Positions 17,187-25,957 of a DNA stretch of 64,000 nucleotides are shown piece after piece; the stretch's first letter is position 1; every line of letters starts with the position of its first letter. Under the pieces are notes generated by a model, which ran no database searches, was not told the DNA's origin, and worked only from the letters and a program-made list of their open reading frames with translations. The stretch comes from Algoriphagus sp. (GTDB lineage: Bacteria; Bacteroidota; Bacteroidia; Cytophagales; Cyclobacteriaceae), in contig JAGXQZ010000002.1 of assembly GCA_018336015.1 (NCBI GenBank), positions 1-64,000 on the forward strand, in the 5' to 3' direction. Made by a program: the position numbers and the translations under genes.

Positions 17187-17813
17187 ATGGCTGAATTTAT
17201 CAGATTGTACGAGGAAAATCCCGATCCGCGAAGAGTGCGGCAGATCGTGGAAGTGCTCAGAAATGGGGGAGTAATTATCTATCCCACGGATACGGTTTAT
17301 GGGATGGGCTGCGACATTACCAACCAAAAAGCCGTGGAGAAAATCTGCCGAATCAAAGGCATCAATCCCAAAAAGCACAATTTTTCGTTTGTGTGCGCAG
17401 ACCTGAGTAATATCTCTCAATATACTCGAATCATCTCCAAGCCGGTTTTCAAAATGATGAAAAAAGGTCTGCCAGGTCCGTTCACTTTTATTTTAGAGGC
17501 TAGTTCGCAGGTCCCTAAGATTCTTCATAGCAATAAAAAAACGGTCGGCATCCGGGTGCCTAATCATGGCATTCCGAGGGCGATTGTGGAAGAGCTAGGT
17601 CAACCCATTCTATCCACTTCCATCCGGGATGAGGATGAAATCATCGAATACAGCACCGATCCGGAATTGATTTTCGACAAATACCAAAACCTGGTCGATG
17701 TCGTGATCGATGGAGGCTACGGATCCAATATGCCTTCTACTATTTTGGATTGCACGGGAGATGAAGTAGTAGTAGTCCGTGAAGGATTGGGGCAGTTGGA
17801 GGAGATTCTTTGA
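17187..17813 (+). CDS. Sua5/YciO/YrdC family protein (YciO-like)
   Basis: A 208-residue YrdC-fold protein. This fold binds ATP, threonine and bicarbonate to make threonylcarbamoyl-AMP, the first step of the tRNA t6A modification. The N-terminus (GGVIIYPTDTVYGMGCD) is the family signature. Details such as KKHNFSFVCADLSNISQYT, FTFILEAS and the end VVVREGLGQLEEIL match E. coli YciO more closely than TsaC. Automatic annotation would be L-threonylcarbamoyladenylate synthase. TsaD, the second-step enzyme, is encoded at 41.8 kb. Whether this protein supplies TsaD or has the weaker YciO activity cannot be told from the sequence. Confidence 0.85.
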   Translation: MAEFIRLYEENPDPRRVRQIVEVLRNGGVIIYPTDTVYGMGCDITNQKAVEKICRIKGINPKKHNFSFVCADLSNISQYTRIISKPVFKMMKKGLPGPFTFILEASSQVPKILHSNKKTVGIRVPNHGIPRAIVEELGQPILSTSIRDEDEIIEYSTDPELIFDKYQNLVDVVIDGGYGSNMPSTILDCTGDEVVVVREGLGQLEEIL

Positions 17814-17858
17814 ATGATGCTAGAAGCTAGATTTAACTTCGATATTCTTCATTCGGTG

Positions 17859-17894
17859 TTCAATATTCGAAATTTTTGAATTTCGAACATTGAA
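17859..17894. repeat. 16-bp inverted repeat with AT-rich hairpin
   Basis: The arms 17859-17874 and 17879-17894 pair at 15 of 16 positions around a TTTG loop. The right arm ends in GAACATTGA, and that 9-mer recurs at 17899-17907. It lies in the 128-bp gap between the YciO-like gene and wbqC and has no T run directly after it, so it looks more like a dispersed intergenic repeat than a classical terminator. Confidence 0.6.
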
Positions 17895-17941
17895 TAAAGA
17901 ACATTGACCATTGACCGAAAAACCCTGAACCCCACTTTCCC

Positions 17942-18565
17942 TTGACTCGCGTAGCCATCGACCTACATTACCTTCCTAGCTTGGAATTTTTCACTGCCAT
18001 TGATGGTGCAGAGGAGCTTTTGCTTTTCCCCCAAGATCTCTATCAGCGACAGTCATTCCTCAATCGTACCCGCATTCTTTTGGCAAACAAGGTAGAGACA
18101 TTAAGTATTCCAATTCAGGGAAGGCGGCCTAGAATCCCAATGCGTGAGGTTAAAATCGATTATGGGCAAAAGTGGCAGGCTATTCACCTACGTGGGATTC
18201 AAAGCGCCTATGGAAAAGCACCCTTTTTCGAATACTTTTTTCCCTATTTCCAACCAATATTGGAGCGGCAGCATTCAATTCTGTGGGACCTGAATCTTCA
18301 ACTTCTGACAATCTGTCTCAAATTGCTCCGCCGACCTGTCAAGATCACTGTCTTGGAAAATAAAGAAACCATCGGTGAAAAAGTTGATTTAAGAGGCCAA
18401 ATAGTGCCCAAAGGCGCTTTTTACAATAGAAGTTACTATCAGGCTACCCCATATCCTCAGCTTTTTGGCTTAGACTTTGAACCGAACCTCAGCATATTGG
18501 ATTTGTTGTTTTGTGTAGGCCCTGAGGCAGAAAAGGTTCTGAAACAATCCCTAAAAAAACCATGA
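17942..18565 (+). CDS. WbqC-like family protein
   Basis: A 207-residue protein of the WbqC family. It begins with the usual IDLHYLPSLEFF and contains QRQSFLNRTRIL and LSIPIQGRRPRIPMREVKIDY, typical of the N-terminal half. The start is TTG 17942: no ATG is available upstream of the conserved block, and the stretch before it is repeat-rich. WbqC proteins occur in O-antigen and other glycan gene clusters, but the activity is not well defined; here no glycan-synthesis genes are adjacent. Confidence 0.85.
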   Translation: MTRVAIDLHYLPSLEFFTAIDGAEELLLFPQDLYQRQSFLNRTRILLANKVETLSIPIQGRRPRIPMREVKIDYGQKWQAIHLRGIQSAYGKAPFFEYFFPYFQPILERQHSILWDLNLQLLTICLKLLRRPVKITVLENKETIGEKVDLRGQIVPKGAFYNRSYYQATPYPQLFGLDFEPNLSILDLLFCVGPEAEKVLKQSLKKP

Positions 18566-18592
18566 ACAATCGTTAAAAGGATTGTGTTTTTA
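18566..18592 (+). terminator. Possible weak terminator after wbqC
   Basis: ACAATC (18566-18571) and GATTGT (18580-18585) form a 6-bp stem with an 8-nt loop, followed by a T5 run. It lies just after the wbqC stop and upstream of clpC. The stem is short, so this is tentative. Confidence 0.4.
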
Positions 18593-18646
18593 AAACAAAT
18601 TCGGTAACATACGTACAGATTTATTAGATAATCAGAAAGGAATTAA

Positions 18647-21184
18647 ATGGAAGCAAAATTTTCGAACAGAGTCAAAGAGGTGATCTCTCTCAGCCGCGAA
18701 GAAGCCCTTCGTCTGGGACATGATTACATAGGCACAGAGCACCTCTTGCTTGGTATGATCCGAGAGGGAGAAGGTGTAGCTGTTTCCATTCTTAAGAAGC
18801 TTGGTATTCCGCTGGATGAACTCCGCAATGCCATTGAAAGAGCGGTAAAAGGTACGGCCAACCACAACGTGAAAAACATGGCCAATATTCCATTGACCAG
18901 ACAGTCTGAAAAAGTACTGAAGATAACCTATCTCGAGGCCAAAATATTTAAAAGTCAACTGATCGGTACCGAGCATTTGCTTCTATCTATCCTGCGTGAT
19001 GAGGACAATATCGCAACTCAGATTTTAAATAAGTTTGAAGTAAGCTACGACACCATCAAGGATATGCTTGAAATGCAGTCCGATGCCGGTTCTATGCCAA
19101 AAGCGAGGGCTGAAGCAGAAGACGGTGATGACGATGGATCCAAGCTTTTTGGTTCTTCTAATCCTGGCGGCGGTGGTGCTGCTTCCAAGCCGGGCGCAGA
19201 AAAATCCAGAACCCCTGTTTTGGATAACTTCGGTCGCGATCTCACCAAAATGGCAGAAGATGACAAGCTTGATCCCATTATTGGACGTGAGAAAGAAATC
19301 GAACGCGTCGCTCAGATTTTATCCAGAAGAAAGAAAAACAACCCGATCCTGATCGGTGAACCCGGTGTAGGAAAGACAGCGATTGCTGAAGGTCTTGCAC
19401 TGAGAATAGTTCAGAAAAAAGTGTCCCGCGTTTTGTTTAACAAGCGTGTGGTGACACTGGATCTAGCTTCTTTGGTCGCAGGTACCAAATACCGAGGTCA
19501 GTTTGAAGAGCGAATGAAAGCCGTGATGAACGAGCTTGAGAAATCTCCAAATGTGATCCTTTTCATCGATGAATTGCATACCATCGTCGGTGCCGGCGGA
19601 GCTTCAGGTTCCTTGGATGCTTCCAATATGTTTAAACCGGCCCTTGCACGTGGAGAAATCCAATGCATCGGAGCCACCACACTCGATGAATACCGTCAAT
19701 ACATTGAAAAAGACGGTGCGCTAGCCCGCCGTTTCCAAATGGTGATGGTAGATGCTACTTCTCCGGAAGAGACGATTCAGATTTTGAATAACATCAAAGA
19801 CAAGTACGAGGATCACCACAATGTGGTCTACACTCCTGCAGCCATTGAGGCTTGTGTGAAATTGTCTGACCGATATATTTCTGACCGATTCCTTCCGGAT
19901 AAAGCTATTGATATCTTGGATGAAGCGGGCGCAAGAGTGCATATCAACAATATACATGTACCTGAGGAAATCCTGAAGCTGGAATCTGAAGTGGAAAATA
20001 TCAAAGCGGAGAAAAACCGTGTGGTAAAATCCCAGAAATACGAAGAAGCAGCACAGCTAAGAGATAAAGAAAAGAAACTTCTCGAGCAGTTGGAAACTGC
20101 CAAAACCAGATGGGAGGATGAAAGTAAATCCAAACGATTTACAGTAGATGAAGATCATGTGGCTGAGGTAATCGCCATGATGACCGGAATCCCTGCCAAG
20201 CGAATCGCTCAAAATGAAGGCAACAAGTTGCTCAATATGGGTGAAGAGCTGAAAGGAAAGGTTATCGGTCAGGAAGAAGCGATCAAAAAACTGACTAAAG
20301 CCATCCAGCGTACTCGAGTAGGTCTGAAAGATCCTAAAAAGCCAATCGGTTCATTTATATTCTTAGGACCAACAGGCGTAGGTAAGACAGAGCTAGCCAA
20401 GACTCTTGCCACATACTTGTTTGACAAAGAAGATTCCTTAATCCGAATCGATATGTCTGAATACATGGAGAAATTCTCTGTATCCAGGTTGGTGGGAGCG
20501 CCTCCAGGCTATGTGGGCTATGAAGAAGGCGGTCAGCTGACGGAAAAAGTAAGAAGAAAGCCCTACTCCGTTGTATTGCTTGATGAAATCGAAAAAGCTC
20601 ACCCGGATGTATTTAACATTCTTCTTCAGGTGCTCGATGATGGAATCCTGACAGACGGATTGGGAAGAAGGGTGGATTTCAGAAATACCATCATCATCAT
20701 GACGTCCAATATCGGGGTGCGTGACCTCAAAGACTTTGGTGCGGGTATTGGTTTTGCCAATCGTGCCAAGCAGGAAGGAATGGACGACATCATGAAGTCT
20801 ACCATTCAGTCTGCTTTGAAAAAGGCTTTCAGTCCAGAATTTCTGAATCGTTTGGACGATGTGGTCGTGTTCAACTCACTCACCAAAGAGCATATCTTTA
20901 AGATCATCGACATCAGTTTGGGCAAGTTGTTCAGAAGAATCACAGAGCTTGGGTACAAAATTGAATTGACTGAAAAAGCGAAAGACTTCTTGGCAGAAAA
21001 GGGTTACGATCAGCAGTACGGAGCACGTCCTCTGAATCGAGCCATCCAGAAATACTTGGAGGATGCCATCGCTGAGGAAATTCTGAAAGGAGACCTGTCT
21101 GAAGGTGATGTAATTACAGCGGATTACTCTGGTGAGGGAACTGAGCTTAGCATCACGGTTCAAAAGAAAGAAAAAGCAGATTAA
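18647..21184 (+). CDS. clpC: ATP-dependent Clp protease ATP-binding subunit ClpC
   Basis: AAA+ unfoldase of 845 residues that would feed proteins to ClpP. The order of parts is two N-terminal Clp_N repeats (1-145), a Gly/Ser-rich linker (about 160-185), the first AAA+ domain with Walker A lysine K243 (GEPGVGKTA) and Walker B FIDELHT, a short middle region carrying a UVR-like motif ([16 protein letters not shown]), and the second AAA+ domain with K580 ([13 protein letters not shown]). The short UVR middle region instead of the long ClpB coiled coil is what identifies ClpC. It stands alone between terminators. Adaptors such as McsB are not seen nearby. Confidence 0.95.
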   Translation: MEAKFSNRVKEVISLSREEALRLGHDYIGTEHLLLGMIREGEGVAVSILKKLGIPLDELRNAIERAVKGTANHNVKNMANIPLTRQSEKVLKITYLEAKIFKSQLIGTEHLLLSILRDEDNIATQILNKFEVSYDTIKDMLEMQSDAGSMPKARAEAEDGDDDGSKLFGSSNPGGGGAASKPGAEKSRTPVLDNFGRDLTKMAEDDKLDPIIGREKEIERVAQILSRRKKNNPILIGEPGVGKTAIAEGLALRIVQKKVSRVLFNKRVVTLDLASLVAGTKYRGQFEERMKAVMNELEKSPNVILFIDELHTIVGAGGASGSLDASNMFKPALARGEIQCIGATTLDEYRQYIEKDGALARRFQMVMVDATSPEETIQILNNIKDKYEDHHNVVYTPAAIEACVKLSDRYISDRFLPDKAIDILDEAGARVHINNIHVPEEILKLESEVENIKAEKNRVVKSQKYEEAAQLRDKEKKLLEQLETAKTRWEDESKSKRFTVDEDHVAEVIAMMTGIPAKRIAQNEGNKLLNMGEELKGKVIGQEEAIKKLTKAIQRTRVGLKDPKKPIGSFIFLGPTGVGKTELAKTLATYLFDKEDSLIRIDMSEYMEKFSVSRLVGAPPGYVGYEEGGQLTEKVRRKPYSVVLLDEIEKAHPDVFNILLQVLDDGILTDGLGRRVDFRNTIIIMTSNIGVRDLKDFGAGIGFANRAKQEGMDDIMKSTIQSALKKAFSPEFLNRLDDVVVFNSLTKEHIFKIIDISLGKLFRRITELGYKIELTEKAKDFLAEKGYDQQYGARPLNRAIQKYLEDAIAEEILKGDLSEGDVITADYSGEGTELSITVQKKEKAD

Positions 21185-21205
21185 GCTTTAATATTTAAGC
21201 CTAGC

Positions 21206-21242
21206 AAAAGCCTTGGAGCGTAAAACTTCCGAGGCTTTTTCA
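21206..21242 (+). terminator. Terminator after clpC
   Basis: AAAGCCT (21207-21213) pairs with AGGCTTT (21232-21238) with partial inner pairing, followed by a T run, 23 bp after the clpC stop. On the opposite strand it could also serve the convergent gene at 21264. Confidence 0.75.
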
Positions 21243-21263
21243 TTTTGAGAAAGTTCTGGGTAT

Positions 21264-21734
21264 TTACTTGCTGAAAAACAATCGGGTGATGAAAATGCCC
21301 TTACCATCCTCCGTTCCTGCGTTACTTTCTACTCCGGAAGTCACAAATGTCAATTTCCAACCTTGCATCAACATACTGTTGATTTTGGAGGCAATAACGG
21401 CATCATTGGAGGCAATATTTTGAAAATTGATCCCCGCAGCGCTGAAGAAGTTCAGCAATTTGGTTTCTTCCAATTCATTGACTTTGATGTCTTCCCGGTC
21501 TATTTCTTTTTGGCTGCTTGTTTTCCCGTCCGTACGTTGAGTCGTAAATAGGCTGGCATCGACTTGGGTCTGACTATCGATGATTCGGCTTCGACCTAGC
21601 CCCATGGGTACGATGGATTCCACGATGGTCACCACTTTAAATTCTCCCGGAAAGGAAGCCTGTGAAGTTTCTTGGGCTTGGGCGACAGATGCCACTAAAG
21701 CCGCCCAAAAGATCAGTGCAAGTATTTTTTTCAT
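21264..21734 (-). CDS. Exported protein of unknown function
   Basis: A 156-residue protein with a clear signal peptide (KKILALIFWAALVASVAQAQ, cleavage after AQA). The mature part contains FKVVTIVESIVPMGLGRSR, an acidic helix (DREDIKVNELEETKLLNFF) and a C-terminal half ending in GIFITRLFFSK. I do not recognise a named domain. The combination of FKVVT, a conserved GLGRSR and GWKLTFVTSG recalls small periplasmic proteins that share a DUF4177-like fold, but this is only a resemblance. It converges on clpC and is 68 bp from the beta-CASP gene on the same strand, read after it. Confidence 0.7.
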   Translation of the reverse strand: MKKILALIFWAALVASVAQAQETSQASFPGEFKVVTIVESIVPMGLGRSRIIDSQTQVDASLFTTQRTDGKTSSQKEIDREDIKVNELEETKLLNFFSAAGINFQNIASNDAVIASKINSMLMQGWKLTFVTSGVESNAGTEDGKGIFITRLFFSK

Positions 21735-21802
21735 AGCGATGAGATAGATAGAGGTTTTGTTTTATCCAGCTGATACGATCAAGGTTTTATTCATGTTGGG
21801 TT

Positions 21803-23200
21803 TTAAATTCCCTCGAAAAGAACAAATGACTCCAGGTATTGAGGGATTACCGTATTCCAACCCAATTCATTTTTAAGCTTGGATGCCAATGTCTCTGCGC
21901 TTTCCTTTTCGCCATGCACTACAAAGGTTAACTTGGGCTTTTCGCAAAATCCTTCTGCCCAATCTATTAATTCCTCTTGGTCTGCATGAGCGGAAAGACC
22001 TTCAATAGAATAGATTTTGGCTTTTACAGGGATGTCATGTCCATAGATTTTTAAGGTAGGTTCGCCTTCAAGGAGTCTTCTTCCCCTTGTGCCTTCTGCT
22101 TGGTAACCCACCACGATAACTCCATTTTTTTCATGAGGTAAATGGTGAAAGAAGTGATGCAGCACTCGCCCTCCAGTGGCCATGCCACTGGCAGACACGA
22201 TGATGGCATTTCCCTTATAGTCATTGAGTGACATGGATTGTTCTTGCTTTTGAAAATACCTCAACTGAGGATGCTTGAATGGATGATGCTCTTCTTCGAG
22301 CATGGCACTTAATCGGTGGTCTGCATGATAGTCCAGGTATAGTCTAGTGGCGTCAATGGCCATCGGGCTGTCCACAAAAATCGGGACTTTGGGGATCTTT
22401 CCTTTTTCCATCAACTGATAGAGATGATACATGAGCAATTGCGTCCTACCAACCGCAAAAGCAGGGATAATGACCATTCCTCCTCGGTCAAAAGTGTCCC
22501 GAATAGCTCTGGCGAGGTCTTCTTCAGGTTTTTGAACCGGTGATATTCTGTCGCCATAAGTGGACTCAATCCATAGAATATCTGCTTTTGGAATTCGGGT
22601 AGGTGGGTACAAAATAGGGTCTTTGTATCTCCCCAAATCGCCTGAAAACACCAGTCTTTTGGTTTGATGTTCTCCTTTGATGACAAATTTGACAATGGAA
22701 GCACCCAAGATATGCCCTGCATGAAAGAAGGTCACGGTGACAGCAGGATGGATGGAAAAGGGAGTTTCAAATGGCTGTGGGACGAGTAGAGGAAAGACAG
22801 ATTCAGCATCTTCCATGGTGTAAAGAGGCTGAGGATCTTCGTGTCGAGAGTATCCTTTTTTGCGAGCAAATTCCGCTTCTTCTTCTTGGAGTTTTCCTGA
22901 GTCGAGCAGAAGAATTTTGGCAAGATCGGCAGTGGCTTTTGTACAATAGATCGGTCCATTGAAGCCTTGCTTGACCAGTTTGGGAAGGTATCCGATGTGG
23001 TCCAGGTGTGCATGAGTCAGTACAATAGCTTCCAGATCCGCCACCGGCATGGGGAATTTATCCCAGTTGAGTTCTCTTAAGGCTTTTGGACCTTGGAAGA
23101 GGCCGCAGTCCACCAGAAATTCGAAATCTCCAAGGTCAATCAGGTATTTGGAACCGGTCACTACGCCGGATCCTCCTAAAAATTTGGCTGTAATATTCAT
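21803..23200 (-). CDS. MBL-fold metallo-hydrolase with beta-CASP and RNA-specificity domains
   Basis: A 465-residue metallo-beta-lactamase protein of the CPSF/Ysh1-like group, expected to be a nuclease acting on RNA. The zinc motif H63-x-H65-x-D67-H68 is intact, with later ligands in FFHAGHILGA and FSGDLGR. A beta-CASP region (about 210-390; WIESTYGDR, ASGMATGGRVLHH) and the C-terminal RMMBL-like segment with a final Zn-binding His (GLSAHADQ) follow. It is much smaller than RNase J and lacks its C-terminal domain. The real substrate is not known for the bacterial short forms. Confidence 0.9.
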   Translation of the reverse strand: MNITAKFLGGSGVVTGSKYLIDLGDFEFLVDCGLFQGPKALRELNWDKFPMPVADLEAIVLTHAHLDHIGYLPKLVKQGFNGPIYCTKATADLAKILLLDSGKLQEEEAEFARKKGYSRHEDPQPLYTMEDAESVFPLLVPQPFETPFSIHPAVTVTFFHAGHILGASIVKFVIKGEHQTKRLVFSGDLGRYKDPILYPPTRIPKADILWIESTYGDRISPVQKPEEDLARAIRDTFDRGGMVIIPAFAVGRTQLLMYHLYQLMEKGKIPKVPIFVDSPMAIDATRLYLDYHADHRLSAMLEEEHHPFKHPQLRYFQKQEQSMSLNDYKGNAIIVSASGMATGGRVLHHFFHHLPHEKNGVIVVGYQAEGTRGRRLLEGEPTLKIYGHDIPVKAKIYSIEGLSAHADQEELIDWAEGFCEKPKLTFVVHGEKESAETLASKLKNELGWNTVIPQYLESFVLFEGI

Positions 23201-23225
23201 GAGGTTTGGGTTTAGAATAGAAGGT

Positions 23226-23258
23226 ACAAAAAAAGAGGCACCGCTAGGCGCCTCTTTT
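23226..23258 (-). terminator. Terminator after the PspC gene
   Basis: A 12-bp stem with one mismatch (23231-23242 with 23247-23258, loop GCTA), with a run of eight T on the minus strand directly after it. It separates the PadR-PspC operon from the beta-CASP gene. Confidence 0.8.
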
Positions 23259-23281
23259 GGAATTTTAGGTGGTGATATTGC

Positions 23282-25231
23282 TTAATTTTTCATGAAAGGG
23301 GCATTCGTGAATTTGGATCGAGTTAGGCTATCTGCTTTGGCTTTGGTGGCCGAATCCAGCTCGGTCTTTTTTTCCTCATAGTCTTCCCAAGATTTTCTGT
23401 CGCCTTTTTCCCCTGGACAGGTAAGACAAATCAATCCGGCTTGGTTAAATACCCATACCGCCTCAGGTCGAACATCAGAAGAACGATAGCCATTATCGTA
23501 GATGGTGTTTCTCAGGATTTCGAGTAAGGACCTTTCCATGATGAAAGGTCTATCGTAAGGTATTTCCAAGGTGAGATCGATTCGCTGATCACGGAAGCTG
23601 TCCAGCGATCTGAGATCGTATCCCTCATCAAAGGTTACGACTGAATCCATTACTGAGTAGTTGTAAGTAAGTTTTTTGGCATTTTCCAAGGCCTCTTGCT
23701 TGGATCTCCCTCTAGCAAAGAATTCCTGTTTCAAGGAAATTACCGAGTCTTGTACTCCGATTATTCGAAGGTTGGCTTTATTGAAAAGCTCTTCATCTTC
23801 TATATCATTGGCTTTCAAGATCAAGACACCTGAACTCACGGGAAGTGCAGCATTGGTCTCCAGGGTGTTTTCTTCTTTGAACTGGGCGACGATTTTTGGA
23901 ATCTGGAAACCGGCAATCCCGATACACAGTAACCAAAGTGCCAATGCGACTAATCCAAATCTACCACCCACGAGGTTCTTCTGGGCTAATACACTCAAGC
24001 CTAAAAGCAGGATCACAATTCCCGGGATGAAAACCAATCCCAAGGAAGCTACCACTAGCCATACAGGTACTAAGTCAGTGAAAAGCTCAATTGGGAAATT
24101 GTCCAAAAATGCTCTGTAATCAGCATCAGTCACACCAAAGTATACTGCCAAGGCAAGTAATGGAGCGATGGTCAAGCATAATCCAAGGAAGAAAATGATC
24201 AGGCCAAACACTACCCTGATTACGTGGGCAATAAATCTGCCCAAAGGTCCCAAGGCCGAACCCACGGCATCAATCACTTTGCCCAATATCCGAAAAGGTG
24301 CCATTAGGATTTTCTTGGTAGATGACTCTGGTTGGGGAGGGATGGGATTGATGGTTTCTTTAATGGTCGAATCAATGCTATCCAGAGTGATTTCCCCGCC
24401 TTTCATCTTGATTCGCTCCGTGATCGAGCTAGCTACAGGAGTGATGATCCAGAGGATCAGGTAGATCAATAAGCCTGAGCCTCCGGCGAAGGTCAAAATC
24501 ACAAAAGCCAAACGAACATAAAGTGCCTCTACTCCGAAGTAGGCAGACAAGCCGCTCGATACCCCACCGATTACTTTGTCGTCCGGATTTCTGAAGAGCT
24601 TTTTGATGTTTTTGTCCTCGACAACTTCGTAGGATACCGGAAGGATAACCCAAAGTACGATGTAGGCGATCAGGGTGAAAAAGCCAAAGCTCAGGCTGAA
24701 TCTGAAATTGTCAAAGGGGGTGATGTCCAGAAAATCGGGCCTGAAATTGATGTTGCCACTGAATAAAAGCAGAATGGCAATCAATCGTGTCCATAGCGGG
24801 TCAATGGAAAAGTAGTGGGCGATTCCTGCGCAGACGCCACCAAGGATTTTCTTAGTCTCCATCCGCATGAGTTTTTTGTAACCGCCTCCATCTTGACTAG
24901 GTGGGGTGACATACTTGTAGAAATCATCCTTTTCAGATTCTGCTGTCGGCTCTTCCACTTCTTCATCTACAGCATTGAAATCGGCGATGGTCCCCATTTT
25001 CTCAATGAGCTTATCCACGTTTTCTGCGGTGATGACTTGTTTGTTGTTTTTGAGATTGGATAGGAAAATTTCAGCGATCCGGTTTTCGATATCTGAAATG
25101 ATTTCTTTGCTGTCCTTGTACCCTGAAAAGTGCTTGTTGATGGCATCTAGGTATTTTCTAAGGGTGTCATATCCATCTTCCTCGATGTGGAATAGGATAC
25201 CGCTGATGTTGATACTTATAGTCTTTTTCAT
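23282..25231 (-). CDS. PspC domain-containing membrane protein (two PspC domains)
   Basis: A 649-residue membrane protein. The N-terminal 90 residues are a soluble domain (ISINISGILFHIEEDGYDTL) standard in the Bacteroidota form. Two tandem PspC domains follow (about 120-205 and 205-275), each starting near KKILGGVCAGIAHYF or DKVIGGVSSGLSAYFG and with paired helices. Next come further hydrophobic helices (about 330-470) and a long C-terminal extracytoplasmic region. PspC proteins sense or buffer inner-membrane stress; the exact role of this large form is unknown. It is read after the padR gene, 23 bp downstream, so the regulator probably controls it. Confidence 0.9.
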   Translation of the reverse strand: MKKTISINISGILFHIEEDGYDTLRKYLDAINKHFSGYKDSKEIISDIENRIAEIFLSNLKNNKQVITAENVDKLIEKMGTIADFNAVDEEVEEPTAESEKDDFYKYVTPPSQDGGGYKKLMRMETKKILGGVCAGIAHYFSIDPLWTRLIAILLLFSGNINFRPDFLDITPFDNFRFSLSFGFFTLIAYIVLWVILPVSYEVVEDKNIKKLFRNPDDKVIGGVSSGLSAYFGVEALYVRLAFVILTFAGGSGLLIYLILWIITPVASSITERIKMKGGEITLDSIDSTIKETINPIPPQPESSTKKILMAPFRILGKVIDAVGSALGPLGRFIAHVIRVVFGLIIFFLGLCLTIAPLLALAVYFGVTDADYRAFLDNFPIELFTDLVPVWLVVASLGLVFIPGIVILLLGLSVLAQKNLVGGRFGLVALALWLLCIGIAGFQIPKIVAQFKEENTLETNAALPVSSGVLILKANDIEDEELFNKANLRIIGVQDSVISLKQEFFARGRSKQEALENAKKLTYNYSVMDSVVTFDEGYDLRSLDSFRDQRIDLTLEIPYDRPFIMERSLLEILRNTIYDNGYRSSDVRPEAVWVFNQAGLICLTCPGEKGDRKSWEDYEEKKTELDSATKAKADSLTRSKFTNAPFMKN

Positions 25232-25254
25232 GATGCGTGTGTTGTCTTAGCCGA

Positions 25255-25584
25255 TCAATTCTTGGAAGTGATTTGAAGTGTGGAATTGACGAGGGCATTC
25301 CATGTTTCTGAGAGCGTGGCGAGGAATTTTTTACCTTCTTCTGTAATGGAGTAGTATTTTCTGGGAGGACCGGCTTCCGATTCTACCCATCGATAGGCGA
25401 CCAGTTCGGCAGATTTGAGTCGGTTCAGCAAGGGATACAAGGTGCCTTCGACCACGATCATTTGGGCTTGGGTGAGTTCATCGATCAGGTCTGAGGTGTA
25501 CACCTCGCCGCGTGAGATGATGTGCAGAATGCAAAACTCCAAGAGTCCTTTTCGCATCTGTATCTGTGTGTTGGCGACATTCAT
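25255..25584 (-). CDS. PadR family transcriptional regulator
   Basis: A 109-residue winged-helix protein: MRKGLLEFCILHIISRGEVYTSDLIDELTQA is the PadR N-terminal recognition unit, followed by the VVEGTLYPLLNRLKSAELV helix-wing and the YYSITEEGKKFL motif. The short form (no long C-terminal coiled coil) is the usual one next to PspC genes in Bacteroidota. It probably represses its own operon, with membrane stress as the likely signal; operator sites were not identified with confidence. It is the first gene of the operon with the PspC protein. Confidence 0.92.
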   Translation of the reverse strand: MNVANTQIQMRKGLLEFCILHIISRGEVYTSDLIDELTQAQMIVVEGTLYPLLNRLKSAELVAYRWVESEAGPPRKYYSITEEGKKFLATLSETWNALVNSTLQITSKN

Positions 25585-25957
25585 GTGGCTTGTTTTTTAG
25601 GTGTTGGAAAAGGGCATGGTGCTTTTCCCTCGTGACCTTAAATGAAAAAGTAATACCAATCTTTACCAAGCTACCTTGTATTGCCTGATTCCTTGCCAAA
25701 AAGAGTGTGTATTTTTCTTTTCGAAGTTTGAAATGTGGCTCTATTGAAAATTGAGATACTTTTTGCTTTTGCCAGGCATGAAAAAAAAATCAAACTGCCT
25801 AGTTGATGATTCTATTTAACCTGCTTGTTCATGTTCAACTACAGGACACTAAAGTGTCCGATCATGTACAATTTGGAGCAGGTAAATGCATTAAAAAGAG
25901 ATAATACTGAGGGTATTTTTGAAATTAAATTAATTTGTGGTTGTGAATTCAACGAGC
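25585..25957. promoter_or_regulatory. Divergent control region between padR and porV
   Basis: A 373-bp gap without a gene I can support. It must hold promoters for both padR (minus) and porV (plus). The only clear structure is a 7-bp inverted repeat with a 2-nt spacer (GGACACT 25844-25850 with AGTGTCC 25853-25859), about 100 bp before porV, with imperfect outer arms (25825-25833 and 25863-25871) that are not centred on it. Confidence 0.4.
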
